Shown: positions 1 through 11,100 of the stretch, one piece after another
How the letters are laid out: the number at the start of each line of letters is the position of its first letter
Numbering within the stretch: the first letter of the stretch is position 1
Assembly (NCBI GenBank): GCA_000310025.1
Contig: FN649729.1
Coordinates: 2,908,701-2,935,354, forward strand
Origin: Ectocarpus siliculosus
Lineage: Eukaryota > Sar > Phaeophyceae > Ectocarpales > Ectocarpaceae
Direction of reading: 5' to 3'
Length of the DNA stretch: 26,654 bases
Program-made: the position numbers and the translations under genes
Notes under the pieces: generated by a model
What the model saw: only the letters and a program-made list of their open reading frames with translations
Database searches by the model: none
Told to the model about the DNA's origin: nothing

Positions 1-232
1 CCCCTTTTTCGAATAGGAGAAAAGGGTTTTTTCCCCCCGGGAGGGCGTCCCGTGGGAAACAGTTTCCTCCCCTTGGGGGAGCCGGGTTTACCGGTTTATC
101 GCCTAAAAGGGCCTGAAAAAAAAGAAAAGACCCCCCCCCCCCCCCCCCCCCCCCACTCACCTCTTGCACCCCCCCCCTACCGCTTCTCTTGTCCACCCCT
201 CCGGATGATTTTTTTTTGGAACCGCGAAACAG
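1..232. other. Low-complexity left edge; probable CK2 alpha intron
   Basis: The region has long homopolymers, including a run of 24 C at 131-154 and further C and T runs up to 220. No CK2 coding sequence can be read here. It is probably the intron before the last CK2 exon, read through poor-quality sequence at a contig edge. Frames that stay open across it translate the C run as poly-proline and are not credible genes. Confidence 0.5.
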
Positions 233-421
233 CTGTTGAGATACGACCACCAGGAACGCCTGACGGCGAAGGACGCGATGGACCACCCCTACTTCCAGGC
301 GGTGCGCGCGAATCAGGGGAAGCCGGTCGCGGCGCACAACGAGGCCTCGGAGCAAAGCCGCGCGGCGGCCGCGCAGCAGCCATCCGCGGGGGCGGCGCAG
401 GCAACGTCAAGCAACGCGTAA
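233..421 (+). CDS. CK2A: Casein kinase II catalytic (alpha) subunit, last exon
   Basis: This is the 3' terminal exon of a protein kinase CK2 alpha subunit, a constitutively active Ser/Thr kinase that forms a holoenzyme with CK2 beta. A CAG acceptor at 230-232 is followed in phase by LL and then [19 protein letters not shown], the hallmark end of the CK2 alpha kinase domain (subdomain XI). The exon is 189 nt, 62 codons plus a TAA stop at 419-421. After HPYFQAVR comes a tail of about 35 residues rich in Ala, Gln and Ser, which is not part of the conserved kinase fold. The rest of the gene must lie upstream of the window. The bases before the acceptor are low-complexity C and T runs and no second CK2 exon is visible there. 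Identification is firm because the motif is nearly invariant among CK2 alpha proteins; the exact exon start is inferred. Confidence 0.9.
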   Translation: MLRYDHQERLTAKDAMDHPYFQAVRANQGKPVAAHNEASEQSRAAAAQQPSAGAAQATSSNA

Positions 422-2139
422 CGATAACGACGATGATAAATGATGATGAGATTGAGTCCTCTTCCGTTTATGTTGCGTCGCATAGATGTGTAATGGGGGT
501 CGGGTGGGGGTGGGGGTTATATATTAATTCAACCAGCGAGAAACCTCCGTTCTGGTTTTTGCCTCAAGCGTTAGGCCGTTCTTTGTGTGGTGTTGTAGTA
601 GCAGCGAAAAAAAAAAGGGGGGCAAGCGCTTTGGTCCCGTGCGACGACGGCTGGGACGGTGAGAGCACATGGCGGTGTATCGAGTAGTTCAGCTTTTGTT
701 TGAGTGGGGGGGGGGGGGGGGGAGGGCATTGCTTCCAACAGCCTTCCGTCAAGGTCACCACAAGCGAAAAGGAAGAATCAGTTGTCGCACGGCCGGCAGC
801 GGCTTGACGGTGAAGTTAGTAGTGACCCCAGGGTTTACAACAGAAAATATTGGCGTGTTCTTTTGTCGAGTTCTTGGATTGATGATGATGGTCTGAGCTA
901 CCGTTCATGTTTTTACTGCGTGCCAACACCGTGGTTTTCTGGCTATTCTCAAGTGCTTGTTTCCAGCCATTCGTTTCTGTCGTCCACTCCATGAACAGAG
1001 AACCGTTCAAGCCGTTTTTTTTTTTTGGGGCCCTGGTCGGACTTTTGAGACTCCGCGTGGAGTTTTTTTTTTTAATTCCTGGCCGGACTGCCCCATGAGA
1101 CTCCACGTGTGTTGAGTCTTCGAAGCTTCGGAACTCACGGAGAAGAGTAAGCATGGTTTCGCGGGATGGGTTGGAAACGGGAGCTGCTAGCCTGGCTTGG
1201 CTTGTGGCTTCCATTGTTCCACGCTTTTGCGGCGTGGGACCTGCCGCGAGGCAAGCCACGAGAAACGCGTTAAAGAACATTTAGACCATTTCGTGCGTCA
1301 TGTTGTATTTTATGGGGTGGGGTGGTGGGGCCGGAACGAAGAGGGACAGTATCCGTCCCGGGTGGGAAACACACGGCTAACGCTGTCGATGCTCCCGCCC
1401 CCCCCCGCCCCACCGGCAGGCCGTGGTCGTGCACGCTCTGTGCGCTCCCCCTTTTTTTGTGTAGAAGGATGATTGGAACACATCGCCAAGCGAGGGGCGC
1501 GTGCGTGCTTGGTGAGGCTTTCTATGCAGGCAGGAAGGCAGGCATTCTGTTTTTTTTTTTTGCATGCGGGATTATCGAGTCTACGGCGGGGTCAAAGAGG
1601 ACGAGGGCCGCGGCCGAGAGTTTTCCTGGTGTCGTTCAACACCGACCGGCCTGGCGTGTATTAGGTTCACGTCGCCGGGTTCAGCGTCCGGCATGGCTGT
1701 AGTTATGCTTGGTTTTGATCAATTTCATGGATTGTGCATGCACGTGTTCCCCCCTGAGGCTGCTGCCGCAGCAGCTTTTGTCGTCGATGGTTTTCTTTCC
1801 GGCAGCCGGGGAGGGAGGTTGCTTTCGGCGGATCCCACCTCGCATACATAATCTGTTTCGTCCTCTTGCAGTCGACGGAGGGCGGAACGACGACAACGTG
1901 TTCCACTAACGTGATGATGTGTAGATTCACCCCGACCCAGCTACAGTAGTGCCCGGTGTTGAAAACGCGGCGTGCTTTTTCTGCAAGACCGCTCCGCGAG
2001 CCGAAAAATTATATGCACCCACAGGAACGCATATAAGCCATGCACCCACACCTTTTTTACCGACGGAAATCTTGTCTGAGGAACGAGCGTCACGAACATG
2101 TATGCGTTTTCTTGTTTCTTCAACCTGTCGCTCTACTAC

Positions 2140-2237
2140 AGGCAGGCAGGCGCAGTTTTCTGTCCCTCCAAGCAGCAACTACATGAACAGGCAGGCAGGC
2201 GCAGTTTTCAGTCCCTCCAAGCAGCAACTACATGAAC
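2140..2237 (+). repeat. Tandem duplication, two 49-bp units
   Basis: Units 2140-2188 and 2189-2237 are identical except for one T/A difference. Each starts with three AGGC steps and ends in ACATGAAC. The near identity points to a recent duplication. The array sits directly left of the telomere-like tract. Confidence 0.9.
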
Positions 2238-2247
2238 CCGACTAAAT

Positions 2248-2530
2248 CCCTAACGCTAACGCTAACCCAACCCCAAACCGACCCAATAGGTGCTAGGTTG
2301 ACATTAGGTTCCTCAGTTCTAGGTTGTTGTGCCTGCATTAGGGCTAGGTTAGCGCTGCGTGGCTCACTTCTAGGTTGGTGGGCCGGCATTGGGGCTAGGT
2401 GCTAACCTTCTTGAGGGTGGTGGAACCAGCTTGTTTTTGTTGGTGTTTATGGCCTAGGTTGGTATGGCTTGGATACTATATAGGTGCTAGGTTGGTGTTG
2501 ACCTGTGTAGGTGCTAGGTTGTGTGGGCCT
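2248..2530. repeat. Degenerate telomere-like tract, C-rich then G-rich
   Basis: At 2248-2275 there are CCCTAA/GCTAAC-like steps. From about 2286 the other strand sense takes over, with many TAGGTT, TTAGGG and CTAGGTT words up to about 2530. Within the right half a 51-bp period is visible: 2317-2350 matches 2368-2400 with several changes. The words resemble variants of the TTAGGG telomere repeat in head-to-head order, but they are heavily diverged and no perfect array remains. Confidence 0.5.
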
Positions 2531-3856
2531 AGGTCGCTCTTGGTTGGGTGGTTCTGTCGGTGAGGTAAAACAAGTGTGGGTGCATCAAGGTGCATGGCGT
2601 ATGTGCGTCCCCATGGGTGTATCGAATATTTTTTCTCCGCGAGCCGCACACCATCCGTTCACGTCTGGTGTGGTGACTTCGTGCTCATTTCACGGGATGA
2701 GATCCCTCACCTTCATTCAGTGAATTCCGCCTCCTGTTGGTGGGCAATACTCGAGGTGTCGGCTTCGCCATCCGCATACTATTTGCTTCGCCAATATTTT
2801 AGTCTACATGCCAAGGGAGGCATGCTACTCCTCTTCGAAACATCTTCTTGAGTTTCACCCCTACCATTAAGCCATGCCCCCGAACACAGATTATTGGCTG
2901 TGGTCGGGATATTAGGCACGACCAGTGGACTCCCGAAACTACTGCATACATACACCACCCGAACACACAGGAGAAACGGTCACAGAATGAGCCGGCCGTT
3001 GACTCGAGAGAGAAAAGCGGCAAGTCCCAGGTGGACACATCATGCACGGAGGGAAACAACAGCAAACAATCCTGAACACGTGTAACCAGGACAACGAACA
3101 CTACAGATGTGCAAAATATGAGTCCAACACTTACGGAAGGTCTGCATTTTGTCTGGAAACCACAACGTCAGGTAAAAATTCCCAGGCAAACAGACAACAC
3201 AGAGAGCAGCGATTTTTGAAATCAACCCCTACGGCAGCGAAAAGGAAAAACACTGGCGGCTTACACCTACAAAATGCAACCGTGACCCGCCTGGCACGAC
3301 TTCTACTTTCCCCCCAACTCTGATCGTTCCCTGCTCCATGGTTCCTCTCTTGAGGTCCACCTGTAGCTCTGTAGCGACTCCGGAAGCTACTCCGTCGTCC
3401 ATCATGATCTCTATCGGGTGCCGTGGCGGCATTCAATCCACCTTCGCACTCACTCGTCGTGGTGATTTCTTCGCGTTGTCGATGAAACCCTACAGAAGGG
3501 CTACTCCCTTTCTGTACCTCCAGCAACCGAATGTTGAGAGTCATTGTGGCGCTGTATCTACTTCGAAACTTTTTGAAGCATCGCTAAGCAATTCCGGCGA
3601 GGCGGTTGGGTTGTAATCTCGTTGTGAATCTTCTTGTGCATCGGCCCACAACCGCAGCGATTCAGCGCTGCTGTGATAAGCGTCATGTTGATCTAATGTA
3701 CATCCTCTTGACCATCGACTACGTACCGCTCAACGCTGCGAGCGACCTCTTGCGACAAGATCCTCACTCCTCATGTTGGTGGTGGAGACAAGCGGCAGCG
3801 ACGACATGGTCCTCATATCGATTATTGTTGCTGACCGCAGCTACTTTTTCTGTGTT

Positions 3857-4330
3857 CTATTGGCTTTCTTCATCTTCATCGTCTTCTTCCTCTTCTTCCT
3901 CGTCCTCGTCGTCCTCCTCTTCTTCCTCGTAATCTTCTTCCTCCCCGCCTGACGACGATTCGTCTTCAGTGCCGTACTCATATGATTCGTCGTCGTCGTC
4001 ATCGTCATCATCATCATCGTCATCGTCGCCTTCCTGCCGACACGCGCACACGCATGACGCACAGCAAACGGCAGAGTACAGGCCTTTTGGGCGGAGAACG
4101 TATGGTTCGGTCTCGTACGCGTACACTTCAAACGCAATATTATGTACTTGCAGTAATTCTCCCCCCCATGGACCATGTACGTACATAACTCCCCACGGAA
4201 ACCCTTCATTTCTGTCTTGTCTACAGCGAACATCCCATCGTTTCTAGTGTACATATTTCGCCCATCATTTGTTGGGTTTGATGGTATGGTGATCACGCCG
4301 ATAGCCCTCACCGTCTCCCCGAGCAAGGGT
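3857..4330 (-). CDS. Possible 3' exon with acidic Asp/Glu tail (weak)
   Basis: On the minus strand an open frame ends with a TAG stop at about 3857. It reads VHNIAFEVYAYETEPYVLRP and, further on, long Asp and Glu runs (about 13 Asp, then mixed Glu/Asp) before ending in ESQ. Just upstream another frame (about 4330-4190) reads LLGETVRAIGVITIPSNP. A splice between the two frames is possible but was not resolved. Acidic tails occur in many nuclear proteins, yet the acidic part is only a GAN-type microsatellite in translation, and the opposite strand is also open. It may be the 3' end of an unrecognised gene, or chance. No function is assigned. Confidence 0.25.
3862..4031 (+). repeat. TCN trinucleotide-rich microsatellite
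   Basis: Imperfect TCT/TCC/TCG/TCA repeats fill about 3862-3935 and 3983-4031. They read as poly-Ser on the plus strand and as Glu/Asp runs on the minus strand. Confidence 0.8.
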
Positions 4331-4613
4331 TCGGCAATTGATGCTCATAATGATAACGATAACGAGAGACTTTCCATGCGGATCGCGTGCATGTAGACAG
4401 TATTGAACCATATGGTCCTCATTTTTTCGTCGATTTCCTCCGTCGTCTTGACAGTGCCAATTTCACCCACTCTCAGCCACGCCGCCTCTATTTATTCTGA
4501 GGGAGCACACCGAACGATCCATCACTCTCCCAGTGACTCCTGTTGTCTAGTTCATATATTTCCAGGAAAGATCTGGTTTCTTTAACGTCGGCTTCGGAGT
4601 GAAAATGTGCTTC

Positions 4614-5432
4614 TCAGCAGAGAGCCGCGATCAGCACGGCGTTGGCCAAGATGGCACTGTATTCCCACAGGCCTCGCTCGCCCGGCGGTACATCCTTAGC
4701 ATACACCGCTAAGTGAGCTATTGTCATCAGGCCGAGAATGAAATCCCAGAACGGAGTAGACTGCATACACCGCGCCCCATAGTAGCGTCAGAAGTGAAAT
4801 TATGGGAGAAACTGCTCAGTATGTTGCCAACGACAGGTGACGAATCGTTGATGATACCAACGCATCTCGATTAAGAAAGGTGTGGGCGTACGCTCGCCCT
4901 TTGCAACCACCGCCAGACAATGAGTTCACCCCGCCTCCACAGCGGTTAGTTTTAGTGATTTATTTCTCACTGTTCAGCACCACGTCAATCTTGTTTTTCT
5001 TGTAAGCAGTGGACCCCAAACGCAATGGGGACCGACATTCACTCGAAGTTCAAACCTGGCGATCCATTCGATTGGCGACAGGCATACGGAATGTGGTATC
5101 GCCGCACACCTGTGACGAAGCCTCGGACTCCACTGCTAACAGCCTAGCTGCTATCTCGGCCTGCTCGGGGTCCACTTCCTCCTTCAGGGGCGGCTCGTAC
5201 TGGTACACGACTCCTTCCAGGACCTTCTCTTCCTTTGCTATCTAGTGGTCAGCAGATGAACGGCAAGGAAAAGTGATGAATGAGGTTCCTGCCGACGATA
5301 CCAGTGTAATGAGATTTTACCCCTTCCTTTAGAATCAATCACCTTTGAGCTGTGTGGAACTCTCTTGTCCGACCACAGGTGCAGGTTGTTGTTGCTTTCC
5401 ATTGTCTCTTCCTCTCGAGTAACACTTTCCAT
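4614..5432 (-). CDS. Small predicted membrane protein, three exons
   Basis: I do not recognise the family. Proposed exons are 5432-5343 (ATG in context GGCATGG, 30 codons), 5241-5110 (44 codons) and 4760-4614 (48 codons plus TGA), giving 122 residues. All junctions are phase 0, with donors GTGATT and GTGTGC and acceptors CTAG and GCAG. Exon 2 is charged, containing KVLEGVVYQYEPPLKEEVDP followed by an Ala/Glu helix. Exon 3 has two hydrophobic stretches, FWDFILGLMTIAHLAVYA and YSAILANAVLIAAL, separated by a short polar loop, suggesting two C-terminal membrane segments. The intron of about 350 bases before exon 3 could hide another exon. The frame stays open for about 40 codons after the TGA. 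Exon 2 is the most convincing part. The exons might instead belong to the next upstream minus-strand gene. Confidence 0.5.
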
Positions 5433-6186
5433 GCCAACTCACAAGATCCCAAGCACACACGATCACCGGATCGTCTGCACACTGAACAGAAGGGCACATG
5501 CCCCGGCATAAAGGCCTAATCTAGCATGACATCACGCCATAGCATCTGACGACGCCAAATATCCATTGGTAAACCACGATCACATCTCTATCTCCAAATG
5601 CATAACAGTGGTGATTGTGAACAAAGGGGACAGGGCAAACGTAGACGAAAATGAATATGCATACGTGGCGAGGTTAGTAGTGATGTGAAGAAGGCGGAAA
5701 AGGGTAAACCTAAAGAAGAGAACAAGAAGGCCGAGTGACTGAGGTTTTGGGTGGAGAGCGGAAAGGGTCATATGACGTTTTTCTGTGGTTGGCCATGATG
5801 ACAAACAGCTTTGCGTGTGAATTTGAAGAGGGAAGAGGAAACGCCCAACACGTTCACTCTACGCCACGGCGTAGCCTATGCTACGAACGAAACCCGTCAC
5901 GTTCATCTGTGGTTCATCAATTCTGGTACATGTTTATCGAAAGGGTGGCAGTTGCCGTGCAAGCTCCCGCTCGCGACACGCTTTTCGACAATGTTCACAA
6001 GCACTGCCCTCACTTGTTGTCTTAGATTTTTCATAAGAAATCCATCACATTTTCATTGGTCATTCGGTTAGCACGGCCGATGCAAACAAGCGCACACACA
6101 AAACGGCACATACATATGACTAGAAGCCTCAGCAGACATTCTCTTCATGTGCTATCATTTCTCTTCGTAAACAATGGAACAATACC

Positions 6187-7529
6187 CTATCCCATGACGC
6201 CACCTATGGGGACCGAGATGATGGCCTTCAGAAGTGCTTGACATTTGTTTTCAGCCGCCCTGAGACTGGCGAATTTTCGTTCTTCGGCCGGTCAACGCGG
6301 TAGACGCCAGCAACAAATATTGATAATCACACACTCTTTGCAGAGACCGACCGTGTAGAGCAAATACACGCAGAGAGCCTTGCCTGCATGATGGCGCTCT
6401 TAGCGTGCCGGTGCACCCGTTTATCCGGGGCCACGGCGGCTCCACCTTCTGTGCTGTCGGCGTTCTCCTCCGGCCTCTTCTCAGCCGTTACCAACTCTGT
6501 GTGCGGCACATCGATCAGCGAATCAACCAATTTTTGTCAATCAATTGGTAGCCTGGTGCACGATACTGGTGGCTTATATACGTGAACAAGACTACGACTA
6601 CTGGGTGTGCTCAGGTTCGACAGCGGAATTTGGGCTACCGGGAAACACGCTATGTAGAGGTTCCCGGGGCTCTTCGTGGCTGGTTGTTCCTCCGGCGAGA
6701 AAAGCGAGGCGTTCCTCTCTATGTTATGAATCTTTTTCAGAAATGAAAATAATATGGAACGAAGACACTTACCGTACCGTACAGTGTCTAGAATGAAACG
6801 GTTAGACCATGAGGGAAAAGTGATATGTGCGATCCCTTGCTGTGCTTGGTCGACGTGCCGGATATTACGGAGGTAGGCAGGACACGGATGGACCCAGAAA
6901 CGAACGGCGATGGGGGGGCAGTGTTGGCTTGAGTTACGAAGTCAAAATATTTCGGGGTTTTGAATGGATGCAGTCTGTCGGAAATAGACGTATGCAGGGT
7001 AGAGCGTCTTACCAGTTCACAAATCGCCCGAGGCCTGCACCCTTCCTCTTTGTGCCAACGTACTCGGGGCTTGATTCTTTCACCATGACGAAACCGCAGG
7101 TCCATCCTAGGTGAGCACACCATGATCTACGAGCAACATCGAGGGATATACGATGCCTCCCCAGCCACGAAAGAGCTAGAGCGTTGTCTTCGTGGGGAAA
7201 ACAACAACGCCCGACTTGGCTGCGCGACCGAAGTAACTTGATCACAACGTATACCACAATAACAGGCTTCGAATGACAACCAGCTGCCACCGCAACTGAC
7301 GGCCGGAAGAAGACACGAGTAGCGTCTCGATGGTAATGGTGATAATGCGCGCGCACACGAAGACAACGCACCTCCGGCATCACCGATCAGGACCAAGAGT
7401 AGATTGGGCTCCTCGCCCGGCTTCGTCCCAGGTCCCGACGGCGCCCCTCCGCGAACGCCGCCTCCTCCACCGCTGCTCCCGCCGGACGCCACAGATGATG
7501 GTCTGTCCATGCCACCACCACCGCCGCCG

Positions 7530-7566
<37 letters not shown>

Positions 7567-7804
7567 TGATGCCGCTACTTGCAGCCCCGCCGCCGCCGCC
7601 CCCGCCCGCGCGCCCCTGCTGGCTTTGTTCTGCCTTGACGTCTTCTTCTGACATCAATACCAACCGTTCTACCAGCGACTCGTGCACCCGGGTCCGATTG
7701 GGTCTGTCCCCGGTTGTGAAGACGCCCGTCCAACGTGGAGGGAATCGAGGGTTGGTTGTGGAGACACAGCGAAGGGTATCGCGCGTTTGCGTTGTGCCTG
7801 CCAT
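6187..7804 (-). CDS. Unrecognised protein with poly-glycine tract, six-exon model
   Basis: Proposed exons are 7804-7372, 7106-7013, 6927-6773, 6718-6582, 6494-6370 and 6265-6187, totalling 340 residues with no phase conflict. Exon 1 (ATG at 7804; a second in-frame ATG begins MSEEDVKAEQ) carries Gly-rich runs encoded by a CCG repeat and ends LLLVLIGDAG. The split Gly codon joins exactly to exon 2, which reads GWTCGFVMVKESSPEYVGTK and ends at a GTAAGA donor. Exon 3 ends at a GTAAGT donor. Exons 4-6 are less certain: the intron before exon 4 is only 54 bases, exon 4 uses a GTATAT donor, and the TAG stop after VPIGGVMG could instead be bypassed by a GTGGCG donor at 6203. The C-terminal end is an Ala/Lys/Leu helix. 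No known domain was recognised, and the gene could extend into the 4.6-5.4 kb exons. Confidence 0.45.
7517..7567 (+). repeat. CCG/CCA trinucleotide repeat coding for poly-Gly
   Basis: An almost uninterrupted CCG run lies inside exon 1 of the minus-strand gene at 6187-7804, where it is read as glycine codons. The length is probably variable between individuals. Confidence 0.85.
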
Positions 7805-8164
7805 CCACGCGCACTAACTTATGAATCCACCCGTGGGTGCCCCCCCCCCACGGAGCTGCTCGCGAAATAGGGACACGCGTGGATGCAACCATCTCAGAGC
7901 GAAGCCAAACCACGGTCTCGATCTGTTTGATATATTCTTGCTTGCGAGAACAACGACCCTCTCTCCCCCCAATACACGTCGACGTGCACCCAATAGTACT
8001 GATACAGTTGTAAAGAAAGAGACGCCAGAACCAAAGATTTTCGGAGACAAGACACGCCGTGTTGCCGAAGCCAATCGTAGTGTGTGCATCCGGTGTCCGT
8101 TGAGAGTGAACTTCTCAAAGTGGTGCAGGGGCGGAGGAACCCCCTAAAACAATTGTTAGGGCTC

Positions 8165-11100
8165 TCACCCTAAGGTGTAGAGGTGCGGATGGGCTCTCAG
8201 GCATCCCTTGATGTGTTCGTCCTGGATGTGCAGCACGTGGTGCTTCAGCACCGCCGGGTCGTAGGCCTCCACCCTTATCTCGTAGTCCACATCATCCATC
8301 TTGACGCCCGTTTCGCGAGCATCGGCCCGTGCCTCCTCCTGTTTTCGCTCGGCTTCCGACATAACCTTAAAAATGGTGACACCAACAAGTGACGGCAGTA
8401 GCGTCGAGGGAATCTGGCGGGTTAAAGGCAGTGAGAGGTGAGCTGGTGCGGCGGGGGCGGATGCAATCATACATGACTGCACAGTAGTACCATGGATCCT
8501 AGCATCGCTACACACCGAAACGACAACGCTTTTCCTTCTCTACAGCGAGTTTAGTTTGAATGCTCTAGTCTCAAGAACGCTTGGGATTGTCTTCTATCCT
8601 CGCAAGCGAAGCTTGGCGTGCGGGGGATGCGTTTTCACTCCTTGATTGCCGGTACACAAGCTTCTGTGTACTGGAGGGTCACACGATACCGCACCGGAAA
8701 CAAACGTGTGTTCATCAGCCATGACGTTCTTCCAGTATTTTTGACTCGTCTCTTTCACCAGGGGCTTTGTTACGCAATCAGGGAAATGAGCAGTAGTTGT
8801 GAGTGAAGTGCGAGGACAGGGCAGGAGCAGCTGGGCCCGACAAGCTCTACAAAATGGCGTCCCTTTGTGTTCGAAGCGGGTGCGTCCACGTAGTGAAACC
8901 CGCACTCGTCGGCGCTTCCTGCCACGAGTCTGCCTAGCCTCGAAAAAGGAGAAAAGAATACCATGCAGGTGATCAATATCACGCACACCTTGGAGCAGAA
9001 GACGTCTATCGATACCACTCTACCCTGGATGGTCTTCGAAAAGGTCGTCCGGACGGTGTTCTCGTCCAAGGGCTCGCTGCTGCTGACGCCACCAGATCCG
9101 TCCGCGGTGCTAGAAGGAGCAACCGGTTTCCCCGCCCCGACCGTCGCCGCCCCTGCCGAAGGCGCCGCCGGCGCTACACACTTCGAGCTGTCTCTTCTTT
9201 CGGCACCGCTCCCTCCGACACCGTCTCTCCCCGCCGGCCCCTGCTGCGAGGCGGAGGCGTCCACGTCGTTGCCTGTTCGACCCCCCCTGTCCGGCGCTGT
9301 CCTTCTTGGCCTGGGAGGGGCTGCCGCTGCTGCCGTTGGGGCGGCAACGGCGTGGTTGATGTCGTCGTTGGTGGCGTTGTTGGCCCCGTCCGCATGCTGT
9401 TGGCCTGCGGTCGGCAGGTGGGTCGCACGCCTGCCGCCTCTTGCTCCCCCCGCGTCGCCGCCGCCGCCTCCGCCGCCGCCGCCATCGGCGTGAGAAAGGG
9501 AGGAGAGAAAAGATGCGTTGCTCGAGTAGCCGGACCCGATGTCGGCGAGGTTGAGACCGCCGCCGTTGCTTCCTCGGTGACCCTCGCCGCGCCTCCGCCC
9601 CCCACCAGAACCGCCCCCTGCGAGAACAGCATGCCCGCGATTCAAGCCGCCGCCCCCGACGTGCGAGGTGATGGTAGCGGCCGCGAGCCGAGTGAGAGAC
9701 AGCGACTGCTCGTCCATCTTTCCGAGCTGGACCTCCAAGACGCCGGCGTCGGTGTTGGCGCTGCCTCTCTCCACCACGAGGTGCATGACCTCGGCCAGGA
9801 GATGGGTTTCCGTAGTTTCGGCAGGCAACCCAAGGACCCAAGCTAGCTGCCCCTTGATGAGGAAGGCTGCCTCATCGCCGTTGCTGATTTCTCCTCCGCC
9901 CTCTGTGCCGTCGCCGCAGCCACCGCCGCTGCCGCTGCCGGGCTTCTCCCAAGAGCGATCCCCGCGTCTCTGCGGGGCAAACGGCGATGAACGGGGTCGA
10001 CATCGACCCTCAGGGCGAGAGGTGGCACCGCTCTCCTGGGTCCAGTCCCACCCCGTCGTTTCTGAAAACGAAACCCCTGCACCTTCTGCCGTCTGCGCCA
10101 CCACCGTCGCTTCTGATCCCGCCCGTGTGCCAGTGCTCTCGCCACCGCCGCGACCCACCTCTGCCGCCGACAACATCGGCAGAGACACGGAATTCTGCCC
10201 GTTTCCCCCGTGGCCACGGCTGCTCTGGCCGCTTCGTGCATCGGTCCTGCTTGTTGCCGCTGCCTCCCGGCCACTTTCATCGCCGCCGTCTAGGCGACGG
10301 CTTCCGTCTCGGCCCGATCCTGATGTAGTCACGTTCGACCTCGAGGTTTCGCTGTAGTGCCGCCGGCAGGGATCGTCGCCGGCCGTTGAGCTGACCACGC
10401 CTTCGCCACCGCTCCAGGACTGCCACGGCCGAGGAAACCCGCCGTGAAGGCTTTGCAGCCGTCGGTTCTCTTGCTCGATCTCTCGCGCCCCGGCCTCCGT
10501 AGCTTCCAGGAGAACCTCGAGCTCGCGCACCCTGCGCCCAAGCTCGAGCTTGTCTAGAGCTTCCCTGCTCTTCTCGAAGGTGGCTGCTGTAATCGGTGCA
10601 CCCTCGGGATTTGTCGCCGGTTCGTGTCGGCCGTCTGTTGAGCGGTGGACGTCGTTGCCGCCGCCGCCGCCCTCTTCCGACGCGAGAGTAGCCGAGGCCT
10701 CGATCTGCCTCGGCTGCTGGCCCGTCGCGGCCGAAATGTCTTCTACGGTGCCCGCGTAGCTTCCGCCCTCGCCGTCGATCTGAAGGTACTGCTGCTGCTG
10801 CTGCTGCTTGAACCGGCGCTGTTCGTAGCGGTGCTGCTCCTCCATGCTGGACACGTTTCCCCACGCCAGCTTGAGGGCCAGCTCCTCCTGGCTGAAGACC
10901 AGGCGTTCCATCCTTTGCTCCGCCAGGACCACGAGAGACGCGAGGGAGTCCCGCTCGCTCTCGGTTGCCGACAGCAAGAACGACAGTTCGGCGACGAGCC
11001 CCCTCGTGTACCTCAGCTCTCCCCGCACGCTCGCGGTGGCCGCCCTCTGTGCGCTCTTCCCGCCCCGGCCCCAGTTGCTACCGCTCCAGCTACCAAGTTC

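Larger units (their letters stand above)
422..3856. other. Intergenic stretch without a convincing gene
   Basis: About 3.4 kb after the CK2 stop codon. It contains a G run (706-722), several T runs, a 49-bp tandem duplication (2140-2237), a degenerate telomere-like tract (2248-2530) and unrelated short open frames. None of these frames has a recognisable motif or a pair of well-placed splice sites. Frames at 3131-3616 are open on both strands and could be remnants of a gene or transposon, but nothing in them is diagnostic. The CK2 3' UTR presumably occupies the first few hundred bases. Confidence 0.5.

Noticed and set aside
52-687. Long plus-strand open frame across the left edge
   Set aside because: It translates a C homopolymer as poly-proline and overlaps the CK2 alpha exon in another frame.
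3131-3616. Overlapping open frames on both strands, considered as a retrotransposon remnant
   Set aside because: No protease, integrase or reverse-transcriptase motif and no terminal repeats could be seen.
3606-3932. Plus-strand frame ending in a long poly-serine run
   Set aside because: The run is a TCN microsatellite; the rest lacks motifs and splice support.
8963-9493. Plus-strand frames opposite the coiled-coil gene (8.9-11.5 kb)
   Set aside because: They are complements of a 2.6-kb minus-strand exon with coiled-coil coding and matched splice sites; their Pro/Ala/Leu-rich content is an antisense effect.
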